Of a stretch of 64,000 bases of DNA, positions 27,418 to 35,167 are shown piece by piece. This DNA comes from Bacteroidia bacterium (lineage in GTDB: Bacteria > Bacteroidota > Bacteroidia > J057). Position numbers and translations under genes: made by a program. The stretch is taken from the NCBI GenBank assembly GCA_030430575.1, contig JAUIKF010000002.1, positions 1 through 64,000 on the forward strand. The letters run 5' to 3'. A model generated the notes under the pieces. The model made no database searches. It was not told the origin of the DNA and saw nothing but the letters and a program-made list of their open reading frames with translations. Numbering within the stretch: position 1 is the first letter of the stretch; each line of letters starts with the position of its first letter.

Positions 27418-29307
27418 ATGAAACACTTACTACTCACCCTTTGCCTTCTTTTACCCCTTAGCCTCTGGGCCCAAACCAATCGGAGCTACGACGGCTCCCA
27501 AAACAACCAAACCAACCCCAACTGGGGGCAAGCCCAGGAGCAGCTCATGTATATGTTGCCCATGGCCTATGCCGACAGCATTTCTGACCCTGCGGGCGTC
27601 CTGCGCCCCAATCCACGGATGGTCAGCAACCTCGTCTTTGACCAGACGCAGTCTATTCCCAATGCGCTGGATATTAGTGATTTTGGCTGGGCCTTTGGAC
27701 AATTCATGGACCATGATTTGAGTTTTGTCTTGGACGACGTCACAGAACCACTCAATATCCCCATCCCTGCCTTTGACCCTTTCTTTGATCCGACTGGAAC
27801 AGGTAGCCAAGCCATCCACATGTTTCGGTCATTGTCAGACCCTACCAGTGGTACCAGTATATCTAATCCTCGCCAACATATCAATGACATCACGGGTTGG
27901 ATAGATGCTTCCAATGTCTATGGGTCAGACGCGGCGCGCGCTATGTGGCTTCGGACCCTCCAAGGCGGGAAACTGAAGACCTCTACGGGCAATTTTTTGC
28001 CATATAATACTACAACTGGGGAGGAAAGCGATCCCGTAGATCCCAATGCGCCTTTTATGCTGATAGAAGGCATGCCGCGCACCAAGTTTTTTGTGGCAGG
28101 GGATGTCCGGGCCAATGAGCAGCCGATCTTAGCGAGTATGCATACCTTGTTTGTGCGTGAGCACAATCGCGTAGCCGACAGTCTGGCGGCCTTAAATCCA
28201 AGTTGGGATGATGAAGCATTGTACCAAAAATCTAGGAAAATTGTAGGGGGAATTTTTGCGGCGATCGCCTTTGAAGAGTGGTTGCCTGCTTTGGGCATTA
28301 CCCTCGATCCTTATACAGGATATGATGCCAATGTAGACCCACGGATCATGAATGTCTTTTCGGCTGCAGCCTTCCGATTAGGACATACCCTCATCAATGG
28401 CGAACTCCAGCGCATAGAAAACGATGGTACGCCCAGCACATTTGGCAATATCAACCTGAAAGATGCTTTTTTCAACCCAGAAGTTATTGTAGATGAAGGA
28501 GGCATAGAGCCTTTCTTTAACGGCATGGTCTCTCAGCGTCAGCAGAATTTTGACGCCAAAGTGATCAGTGATCTGCGCAACTTCCTCTTTGGTGCCCCAG
28601 GCGCTGGCGGGCTCGACCTAGTGTCTATCAACCTCAATCGCGGACGCGAGCGTGGCCTGATCGACTATAACTGGATCAGGCAAGAAGTGGGCTTATCCAA
28701 ATACACAGATTTTTCACAAATCACCTCTGACGCCAACCTCGCCAATACCCTCAAAGGCCTGTATGGCTCGATTGAGAATGTCGATCCGTGGGTCGGCATG
28801 TTATCTGAAGACCACATGCCAGGAACGGCGGTGGGCATCACAGTTTTTACCATCCTCAAAATGCAATTTGAGCACCTGAGAGATGGAGACCGCTTTTACT
28901 ATGAAAATGACGTAGACCTGACGGCTCAGGAAATCGCGACGATCAAGGCGACACGCCTTTCGGAAGTGATCTTGCGCAATACGACCATCACGGAGCTGAC
29001 AGGCGACGTATTTCATGTGCCCAACAATACGTCAATTACCTCAAATGACCTCTTGCCATTACACCTAAACGCCTATCCCAATCCGCTTCAAAGCGAATTG
29101 AATATCAGCCTTCAGGCTAGTGAGAGAGAAACAGCACAAGTGATGCTTGCAGACCTTCAAGGCCGTGTAATTTTGCGGGATACTTGGGAGATCACGCCTG
29201 GCGAAAATCGCCTGAAGATGCCTTTAAATACAGATTTAGCTGCAGGTATGTATAGTTTGTCAGTACGTACAGGAAGCAGTATGGGCGTAATAAAGGTGGT
29301 AAAATAA
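27418..29307 (+). CDS. Exported animal-type haem peroxidase with T9SS sorting domain
   Basis: The 629-residue product has a signal peptide (MKHLLLTLCLLLPLSLWAQ), then an animal-haem-peroxidase domain (about 20-520): distal His99 in GQFMDHDLSF, REHNRVAD helix, and proximal His323 in RLGHTLING. The N-terminal RSYDGSQNN-NP-WG pattern is typical. The last about 75 residues form a type A T9SS sorting domain (NAYPNPLQSELNI, GRVIL, GMYSLSV, ending IKVVK). It is therefore likely secreted and uses peroxide to oxidise halides or organics outside the cell. Its TAA overlaps the ATG of the fucosidase gene by one base, implying coupled expression. Confidence 0.93.
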   Translation: MKHLLLTLCLLLPLSLWAQTNRSYDGSQNNQTNPNWGQAQEQLMYMLPMAYADSISDPAGVLRPNPRMVSNLVFDQTQSIPNALDISDFGWAFGQFMDHDLSFVLDDVTEPLNIPIPAFDPFFDPTGTGSQAIHMFRSLSDPTSGTSISNPRQHINDITGWIDASNVYGSDAARAMWLRTLQGGKLKTSTGNFLPYNTTTGEESDPVDPNAPFMLIEGMPRTKFFVAGDVRANEQPILASMHTLFVREHNRVADSLAALNPSWDDEALYQKSRKIVGGIFAAIAFEEWLPALGITLDPYTGYDANVDPRIMNVFSAAAFRLGHTLINGELQRIENDGTPSTFGNINLKDAFFNPEVIVDEGGIEPFFNGMVSQRQQNFDAKVISDLRNFLFGAPGAGGLDLVSINLNRGRERGLIDYNWIRQEVGLSKYTDFSQITSDANLANTLKGLYGSIENVDPWVGMLSEDHMPGTAVGITVFTILKMQFEHLRDGDRFYYENDVDLTAQEIATIKATRLSEVILRNTTITELTGDVFHVPNNTSITSNDLLPLHLNAYPNPLQSELNISLQASERETAQVMLADLQGRVILRDTWEITPGENRLKMPLNTDLAAGMYSLSVRTGSSMGVIKVVK

Positions 29308-30797
29308 TGACCATCCAAAAAACGAAGCAGTTTTCATTCTTGAATTTGAGATTGAATTTGCGCTTGAACTTTATCCTAATTTCTTTTTTCCTCTCATGCT
29401 GGGCATCATCCTATGCCCAGCATGATCCGCTGGAGCAAGAAACTGACTCTGCTGTGCTAGCTAAGCTCGATTGGTGGCAAGACCAGAAGTTTGGGTTTAT
29501 GATGCACTGGGGGACCTATAGTCAGTGGGGTATCGTTGAGTCTTGGTCGCTATGTTCGGAAGATGTGCCTTGGTGCAAGCGGCATATCGCTGACTATTCG
29601 GAATACTGTCGCCAGTATAAGGCGCTAAAAACGACCTTTAATCCAACCCAATTTGATCCAGCGAAATGGGCAGAAGCCGCCGAATATGCGGGTATGAAGT
29701 ACGTGGTATTCACCACGAAGCATCATGATGGCTTTAGCATGTTTGACACCAAACAGACGGAATATGGGATTACAGACCCTAATTGTCCTTTTTCCACACA
29801 CCCTAAATCAAATATCACAAAAGAGGTATTTGACGCATTTAGGCAAAAGGGGTTTGGGACTGGCGTCTATTTCTCCAAAGCGGACTGGAACCATCCCGAC
29901 TACTGGGCGCCAGAGTGGGCACACCCAGATCGCAACGTGAATTACGATCCCGAGAAGTATCCTGAACGGTGGCAACGCTTCAAAGACTTTACCTATAACC
30001 AGATCGAGGAATTGATGACGGATTATGGAAAAGTCGACATCTTATGGTTAGATGGGGGCTGGGTAAGACCTGCCGGAAGTTTGACGGAGGAAACCAAGCC
30101 TTGGCTTGGCTGTAAAGGCTACATCCAGGATGTGGACATGCCGCGAATCGCTGCTATGGCGCGTAGCTATCAGCCAGGCATGTTGGTCGTAGACCGTACT
30201 GTTCATGGTCGTTATGAGAACTATCGGACGCCTGAGCAGCGCGTGCCTGCCAAGGCCCTGGACTATCCCTGGGAGACCTGCATGACCATGGCTAATTCCT
30301 GGTCATTTACACCCAATGACAACTATAAGTCTACCCACAAACTCCTGCATTTGCTGGTAGATATTGTGGCAAAAGGAGGAAATTTCTTGCTGAATGTAGG
30401 GCCTGACGCTAATGGGAACCTCGCGCCAGAAGCCTATGAACGCTTGCGTGAAATAGGGGATTGGATGAAAGTAAATGGCTCGGCGATTTATGGCTCACGG
30501 CCCATTGCGCCTTATAAAGAGGCCAATATCTGCTATACCCAGCTGAGGGACGGGACGGTGAATGCGCTGTATCTAGCTGATGAAGGAGAAACCCATCCCC
30601 CAGCCAAAATCATGCTTCACAGCATTTGTCCAGCGCCTGGGGCGACCGTTACTTTGCTCGGAAGTAATCAGAGATTGAAATGGGAAAAAGTCGGCAAAGG
30701 GGCACTGATCTATCTGCCAAAGAAGTTGCAAGAAACTCCGCCATGTCAGCATGTATGGACTATAAGGGTCTCTGAAAGCGAATTATTAATTGATTAG
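29307..30797 (+). CDS. Alpha-L-fucosidase, GH29
   Basis: The 496-residue product has a signal peptide ending SSYAQ (about 38) and a GH29 catalytic domain: WWQDQKFGFMMHWGTYSQWG near the start, KHHDGFSMF, and the catalytic nucleophile Asp249 in ILWLDGGW. It removes terminal alpha-L-fucose from glycans outside the cytoplasm. The first 22 residues before the hydrophobic core are odd: LNLRLNLRLNF is encoded by a hexanucleotide TTGARN array. Its ATG overlaps the peroxidase stop (TAATG). Confidence 0.92.
   Translation: MTIQKTKQFSFLNLRLNLRLNFILISFFLSCWASSYAQHDPLEQETDSAVLAKLDWWQDQKFGFMMHWGTYSQWGIVESWSLCSEDVPWCKRHIADYSEYCRQYKALKTTFNPTQFDPAKWAEAAEYAGMKYVVFTTKHHDGFSMFDTKQTEYGITDPNCPFSTHPKSNITKEVFDAFRQKGFGTGVYFSKADWNHPDYWAPEWAHPDRNVNYDPEKYPERWQRFKDFTYNQIEELMTDYGKVDILWLDGGWVRPAGSLTEETKPWLGCKGYIQDVDMPRIAAMARSYQPGMLVVDRTVHGRYENYRTPEQRVPAKALDYPWETCMTMANSWSFTPNDNYKSTHKLLHLLVDIVAKGGNFLLNVGPDANGNLAPEAYERLREIGDWMKVNGSAIYGSRPIAPYKEANICYTQLRDGTVNALYLADEGETHPPAKIMLHSICPAPGATVTLLGSNQRLKWEKVGKGALIYLPKKLQETPPCQHVWTIRVSESELLID
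29340..29369 (+). repeat. Hexanucleotide array (TTGARN) inside the fucosidase signal peptide
   Basis: Five consecutive six-base units (TTGAAT, TTGAGA, TTGAAT, TTGCGC, TTGAAC) encode alternating Leu and polar residues before the signal-peptide core. The same unit forms arrays at 20013 and 34637. Confidence 0.7.
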
Positions 30798-30806
30798 GCA
30801 TAGATA

Positions 30807-30838
30807 CACCACAGATGACACAGATTATCACAGATTTT
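30807..30838 (+). repeat. CACAGAT array, left arm flanking GxxExxY gene
   Basis: Three CACAGAT units start at 30810, 30819 and 30829 (9-10 base period). The outermost CACCACAGAT (30807-30816) is an exact inverted match to ATCTGTGGTG at 31234-31243. The start codon of the GxxExxY gene (30815) lies inside this array. Confidence 0.8.
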
Positions 30839-31210
30839 AGGCGTCTAAATGAAATTAGCTATAAAGTTATTGGAGGTGCTTATAAAGTCCATAGCGAGTT
30901 GGGACCAGGTTTGCTAGAATCTACTTATGAAGCTTGTTTAGCTTATGAATTAATACAAGCAGGATTAAAAATAGAGCAACAGAAGGCAATGCCAGTTATT
31001 TATCAAGGGGCAAAACTAGACGCTGGATATAGGATAGACCTTTTGGTTGAGAATAGTATTGTTTTGGAAATTAAATCTGCTGAATCAATTGCCCCTATTC
31101 ACAAAGCACAGCTAATGACTTATTTAAAGCTATCAGGTGTAAAACTAGGTTTACTACTAAACTTCAATGTTAAGGACATGAAGGCAGGTATAACGAGAAT
31201 CGTTATGTAA
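30815..31210 (+). CDS. GxxExxY family protein (PD-(D/E)xK-like)
   Basis: The 131-residue product carries the family signature G32-x-x-E35-x-x-Y38 in GPGLLESTYE and a PD-(D/E)xK-like core, Asp75 in YRIDLLV and E85-I-K87 in IVLEIKS. Length matches the family (TIGR04256-like, 120-140 residues), whose function is unknown; a nuclease fold is likely from the motif. The first eight codons lie in the CACAGAT array, a situation I recall for many family members. The stop is one to three bases before the right-hand inverted array. The gene is slightly more AT-rich than its neighbours and stands alone. Confidence 0.85.
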   Translation: MTQIITDFRRLNEISYKVIGGAYKVHSELGPGLLESTYEACLAYELIQAGLKIEQQKAMPVIYQGAKLDAGYRIDLLVENSIVLEIKSAESIAPIHKAQLMTYLKLSGVKLGLLLNFNVKDMKAGITRIVM

Positions 31211-31212
31211 AT

Positions 31213-31243
31213 AATCTGTGTTAATCTGAGGGAATCTGTGGTG
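31213..31243 (-). repeat. CACAGAT array, right arm (ATCTGTG on plus strand)
   Basis: ATCTGTG at 31214, ATCTGAG at 31224 and ATCTGTG at 31234 occur with an exact 10-base period, inverted relative to the left array. A further isolated ATCTGTA lies at about 31282. Confidence 0.8.
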
Positions 31244-31383
31244 ATATTTAAGGCCCAAATAGAATCCATATTTATCATGTAATCTGTAATGGTTTCAGGC
31301 TTTTTTGAAAGAAAGTTCCTTTAAAAAACTGAAAACCAGTATCTTATCATTCATTAATAATTTCCAACCAAACACCAATAATT

Positions 31384-31791
31384 ATGGGATTCCTATCATC
31401 CTTAAAAAACCTATTTGGCGGTGCCAAAGATCAAGCTGGCGCAGCTGTGGACAAGACCTCTGAGTTTGTAGACGAGTCGGTAGACACCATCAAAGAGCGA
31501 GGCGGCGCGTTTATCGACAAATCCAAAGAAGTCGCCACTGAGACGATGGAAAAAGGCAAAGAAGTAGCTGGGGAAATGATGGATAAAGCCGAAGATATGG
31601 CGGAAAAAGTCAAAGATGCAGCTGAAGACGCTTTTGACAAAGTAGAAGACTTTGTGGAAGATGCAGTAGATGCTGTGAAAGATAAAGCCGAAGCTTTATT
31701 TGGGGACGATGACGATGACGACGATGATGACGACGATGATGAAAAAAAGGCCGCTAGTCCAGCACCAGAAGCCGATGATACCACCGTATAA
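31384..31791 (+). CDS. Amphipathic repeat protein with poly-Asp tract
   Basis: The 135-residue product has no signal peptide. Residues about 12-105 form a long amphipathic helix with an irregular 11-residue-like periodicity of Ala, Lys, Asp/Glu and Val (KDQAGAAVDK, EKGKEVAGEMMDKAEDMAEKV), like YtxH/LEA/apolipoprotein-type proteins. Twelve consecutive Asp (about 108-119) follow, encoded by a GAC/GAT mix, then a Lys and Pro/Ala tail. The chain is strongly acidic. Such proteins often act in stress protection or at membrane surfaces; no enzymatic motif is seen. A strong terminator follows, so it is probably monocistronic. Confidence 0.75.
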   Translation: MGFLSSLKNLFGGAKDQAGAAVDKTSEFVDESVDTIKERGGAFIDKSKEVATETMEKGKEVAGEMMDKAEDMAEKVKDAAEDAFDKVEDFVEDAVDAVKDKAEALFGDDDDDDDDDDDDEKKAASPAPEADDTTV

Positions 31792-31810
31792 AGCGGTATT
31801 TGCTTAGAAA

Positions 31811-31853
31811 AACAACCGCCTCCCTTCAAACCTTTAGGGAAGCGGTTGTTTTG
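31811..31853 (+). terminator. Rho-independent terminator
   Basis: Stem AACAACCGC (31811-31819) with GCGGTTGTT (31842-31850), continued by TCCCT/AGGGA after one mismatch, then TTTTG. It ends the poly-Asp protein transcript and separates it from the aldehyde dehydrogenase. Confidence 0.8.
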
Positions 31854-31897
31854 TATAAAGACGGTTGCTGAGTATCTTGAACCCAAACTAGATCAAT

Positions 31898-33313
31898 ATG
31901 AATACGACGACGGCACATACCCCCCACGAAGTAGGCACAGCGGAAATCCAAGAAGTTATCTCGCGCCAGCGTGCTTTTTTCCGAACAGGAACTACCCTGC
32001 CCGCAGCTTTTCGTCGCAAAAGCCTCAAGGCACTCAAAAAAGCACTAGAGGAAAATGAGCAGGCGTTTTACGATGCAATCTATGCTGACTTTAAAAAACC
32101 AGCAGTAGAAATGTATGCTCATGAGATGGGGATTGTATTTGGCGAAATAGATTTGATGCTCAAAAACCTGGATGAATGGATGCAGCCTAAGCGCGTTAAC
32201 GCGAGCTTACTCAATTTCCCTTCTACAGACTATATCTATTCAGAACCCTATGGCGTGAACCTGATTATCGCTCCATGGAACTACCCTATGCAGCTGACTT
32301 TTTCTCCATTGGTGGGCGCCATTGGAACGGGAAATACGGCTGTTATTAAACCTTCTGAGCTGACTCCTCATACCTCTGCCCTCACCCAAAAAATTGTCAA
32401 CGAGATATTTGATCCAGGGCATGTGCAAGTGATACAAGGAGGAGTTTCTACTTCTACAGCTTTACTCGCAGAAAAATGGGACCATATTTTCTTCACAGGG
32501 AGTGTACCCGTAGGACGTATTGTCATGCAAGCGGCTGCCAAGCACCTTACGCCTGTAACACTTGAGCTGGGGGGGAAAAGCCCCTGTATTGTAGATGAAA
32601 AAGTCGACCTCGACCTCGCTGCCAAGCGCATCGTTTGGGGGAAGTTTATCAATGCCGGTCAGACATGTGTTGCGCCAGACTATGTGCTAGCCCATGCGAA
32701 AATCAAAGATGAATTGATTGAGAAAATGGGCAAATGGGTACAGACCTTTTATGGAGAAAATATTCAAGAAAGCCCTGACTATCCGCGCATTGTGAATGAG
32801 CGTCACTTTGATCGAGTGAGTAAATACCTCGCAGATGGGGTCGTCGCTGTAGGGGGAAAAACGGACAAAGAAGATCGCTACATAGAACCCACGATATTAG
32901 ATAATGTAAGCTGGGATGACGGGGTGATGAAAGATGAAATATTTGGCCCTATTCTCCCAATCCTGACTTTCATTGACATAGATGAAGCCATCCACGCAAT
33001 CAATGATCGTCCCAAACCTTTGGCCCTTTATTTCTTTGGAAATAGAAGCCGGATCCAAGATCGTGTCTTGCGCGAAACATCCTCAGGTGGCGCCTGTATC
33101 AATGAGGTAGTGGCACATCTCGCCAACCATAACCTTCCGTTTGGTGGGGTGGGAAATAGCGGCATAGGTACCTATCATGGCAAGTACAGCTTCCAAGCCT
33201 TTTCTCATCAAAAATCTGTCAGCAAAAAAGGCACATGGTTAGATGTCCCATTACGCTATCCTCCTTACAAAGGAAAATTGGGCTGGATCAAGAAAGCATT
33301 TAAAGTCGGGTGA
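31898..33313 (+). CDS. Aldehyde dehydrogenase (fatty-aldehyde type)
   Basis: The 471-residue product has the ALDH fold with the catalytic Glu223 in ELGGKSP and nucleophile Cys257 in NAGQTCVAPDY. The PWNYPM and FTGS motifs bind NAD(P). The C-terminal LPFGGVGNSGIG and the shorter length fit class 3 / fatty-aldehyde dehydrogenases (ALDH3-like, YwdH). It oxidises long-chain or aromatic aldehydes to acids. Preceded by a terminator and followed by an AT-rich inverted repeat tract, so probably transcribed alone. Confidence 0.93.
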   Translation: MNTTTAHTPHEVGTAEIQEVISRQRAFFRTGTTLPAAFRRKSLKALKKALEENEQAFYDAIYADFKKPAVEMYAHEMGIVFGEIDLMLKNLDEWMQPKRVNASLLNFPSTDYIYSEPYGVNLIIAPWNYPMQLTFSPLVGAIGTGNTAVIKPSELTPHTSALTQKIVNEIFDPGHVQVIQGGVSTSTALLAEKWDHIFFTGSVPVGRIVMQAAAKHLTPVTLELGGKSPCIVDEKVDLDLAAKRIVWGKFINAGQTCVAPDYVLAHAKIKDELIEKMGKWVQTFYGENIQESPDYPRIVNERHFDRVSKYLADGVVAVGGKTDKEDRYIEPTILDNVSWDDGVMKDEIFGPILPILTFIDIDEAIHAINDRPKPLALYFFGNRSRIQDRVLRETSSGGACINEVVAHLANHNLPFGGVGNSGIGTYHGKYSFQAFSHQKSVSKKGTWLDVPLRYPPYKGKLGWIKKAFKVG

Positions 33314-33416
33314 AGAATTATTAATTGAGTGATTATTCATTATTGATTCAGTGATTATGAGTAAATAACCGTTGGGCCTGTTAATCAATCATTAATCAAT
33401 TTATCAATCAATAATC
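33314..33416. repeat. Facing AT-rich GATTRATT arrays
   Basis: The gap between the aldehyde dehydrogenase and the GH5 gene holds two tracts, ATTATTAATTGAGTGATTATT-like at 33314-33358 and its inverse TTAATCAATCATTAATCAATTT-like at 33381-33416, around a short unique core. They could pair into a long imperfect hairpin. No gene is seen. Confidence 0.55.
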
Positions 33417-33420
33417 TCCC

Positions 33421-34653
33421 ATGCCTTCCTTCATTTCTGTAAATGGTCCCCATTTCGAATTTGAAGGAGCCCCCTATCGATTCATTGGAACCAATTTTTG
33501 GCAAGGCATGCACCTCGCGGCCTTTGACCGTCCCAAACTCCTTCGTGAACTTGAGCACCTCAAGCAGCTAGGCATCACCAATCTACGATTGATGGCCTCC
33601 AGCGAAGGGCCTGACACGGCCCCTTGGCGGGTGGTGCCGTCCCTCCAACCTCGTCCTGGCGAATACCATGAGGCCTTACTGAAAGGCCTTGATTTCTTAT
33701 TAGCAGAAATGGGCAAGCGAGGCTTGTTTGCCGTCCTTTGCCTAGGCAATTTCTGGCCCTGGTCAGGCGGCATGAGCCAATACCTGGCCTGGCATGGCAA
33801 AGGGCCTATTCCCTATCCTCCACCCGCCGAAGGCGGGAACTGGGCGAAGTACGCGCTGTATACCAGCCGTTTCTTCTACCACGGAGCTTCGCGCTGGGCC
33901 TATGAAGCTCATGTGCGGAAGATCGTGACACGCATCAATTCCCTGACGGGCATCCCCTACCGCGATGACCCTACGATCATGACCTGGCAACTTGCCAATG
34001 AGCCGCGCGGCATGCTTCGGGCTCGCGCTTATCGTCGCTGGATCCGAAAAAGCGCAGCACTCATCAAGTCATTGGACCCCAATCACTTAGTCAGTATTGG
34101 GAGTGAAGGACGCACGGCGACATTCCTTTCTGGGACCCGCCCTGTGCGCGATCATCGATGTCCTGGAATCGACTATATGACGTGTCATATTTGGGTGCAA
34201 AATTGGGGCTGGTATGACCCCTTATTTCCTGAAGAGACTTATGAAGCCGGGGAAAAGAAGGCGTTGAAATATTTGGGAAAGCATGTGAAAAAAGCTCAAA
34301 AACTGGGTATGCCGCTGGTATTGGAGGAGTTTGGTATCGCAAGAGATAGCAATGCCTATGAGCCTAGTTCAGGGACTGCTATTAGAGATCGATACTATAA
34401 GCGAATGTTTGAAGAAGTCTTAACCCACCAGGCAAATAGCGGGGTGCTGGCAGGAATCAATTTCTGGGCATGGGCGGGGGAAAGCCGTCCACCTGTGCCT
34501 GGTGCGATCTGGAAGACTGGTGACTCACTAATTGGCGATCCACCTCATGAGCATCAAGGATGGTATTCCGTGTATGATTCAGATAAAAGTACCTTGGCAG
34601 TGATAGAGGAAGCAGCTTCTATCGTTGGGGAAACTCTTGAACTTGACACTTGA
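33421..34653 (+). CDS. GH5-family glycoside hydrolase (mannanase-like), no signal peptide
   Basis: The 410-residue product matches clan GH-A enzymes of the GH5 beta-mannanase (GH5_7-like) type: RFIGTNFWQGMHL at the N-terminus, TNLRLM, acid/base Glu194 in WQLANEPRG, and nucleophile Glu303 in LEEFGIARD. The NFWAWAG segment near the C-terminus is also typical. Unusually there is no signal peptide, so it is either cytoplasmic, acting on imported oligosaccharides, or the start is wrong; no upstream ATG in frame offers a signal. The final residues TLELDT are encoded by a hexanucleotide array. Confidence 0.85.
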   Translation: MPSFISVNGPHFEFEGAPYRFIGTNFWQGMHLAAFDRPKLLRELEHLKQLGITNLRLMASSEGPDTAPWRVVPSLQPRPGEYHEALLKGLDFLLAEMGKRGLFAVLCLGNFWPWSGGMSQYLAWHGKGPIPYPPPAEGGNWAKYALYTSRFFYHGASRWAYEAHVRKIVTRINSLTGIPYRDDPTIMTWQLANEPRGMLRARAYRRWIRKSAALIKSLDPNHLVSIGSEGRTATFLSGTRPVRDHRCPGIDYMTCHIWVQNWGWYDPLFPEETYEAGEKKALKYLGKHVKKAQKLGMPLVLEEFGIARDSNAYEPSSGTAIRDRYYKRMFEEVLTHQANSGVLAGINFWAWAGESRPPVPGAIWKTGDSLIGDPPHEHQGWYSVYDSDKSTLAVIEEAASIVGETLELDT

Positions 34654-34667
34654 GCTTGAAGTTGAAT
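34637..34667 (+). repeat. Hexanucleotide array (TTGARN) at the end of the GH5 gene
   Basis: TTGAAC, TTGACAC, TTGAGC, TTGAAG and TTGAAT run across the stop codon of the GH5 gene. The array matches those at 20013 and 29340 in unit and orientation relative to TTG. Confidence 0.65.
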
Positions 34668-34681
34668 TTGGCCTTCTCCCC

Positions 34682-35164
34682 CTACTTCCCCTTATCTGAA
34701 GGGTTTTTCAATCCATTTTGAAGCTTATCAAGTGTCTTTTCGAGGCGCGATAGGCGCGTAGCTTCACGTTTGGCGTCAGCAATCCAACGAGCGTATTCTT
34801 TTCGATTAGTATAAGATAGAGATTCGTAAAAGGATTTAGCTGACGGATGTGCATCCAACAGGTCTTGAAGGGCTTTTGGTACCTCAACAACCCGCTCTTC
34901 GGTATCGCGCTCAATCTCTACCATGATGGTATCTCCGTGGGTCTTGCCCAGCTTTGTGCGGTATTCCTTGGTCACCACCAGGATATGGCAATGGTGGCCC
35001 ATTTTGGCAATAGAACCACGATACAGATGACCATCAAAATAAGCTTTTACTTTGACCTGACCTTTTACCCCAAATACCTCCTCTACGCTAAAAGGAATTT
35101 CAATGAATCCTGCACCTGGGAATTTGGGGGATTGTAATATCTCAGCGGTAAATTGAAGTTCCAT
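34682..35164 (-). CDS. DUF1905 / YdeI-OmdA family protein
   Basis: The 160-residue product has an N-terminal DUF1905 barrel (about 3-85; GAGFIEIPFSVEEVFGVKG, VKAYFDG, YRGSI) and a C-terminal YdeI/OmdA-like helical part (about 95-150; VPKALQDLLDAHP, then YESLSYTNRKEYARWIADAK). Relatives are linked to bacteriocin or peptide resistance and to unknown roles in Bacteroidota. It lies 3 bases downstream of pdxA on the same strand and is likely cotranscribed with it. Confidence 0.85.
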   Translation of the reverse strand: MELQFTAEILQSPKFPGAGFIEIPFSVEEVFGVKGQVKVKAYFDGHLYRGSIAKMGHHCHILVVTKEYRTKLGKTHGDTIMVEIERDTEERVVEVPKALQDLLDAHPSAKSFYESLSYTNRKEYARWIADAKREATRLSRLEKTLDKLQNGLKNPSDKGK

Positions 35165-35167
35165 TAG

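Noticed and set aside
31431-31886. Minus-strand 151-codon frame with a run of serines
   Set aside because: It is the mirror of the poly-Asp gene and runs through the terminator; codon pattern and conservation favour the plus strand.
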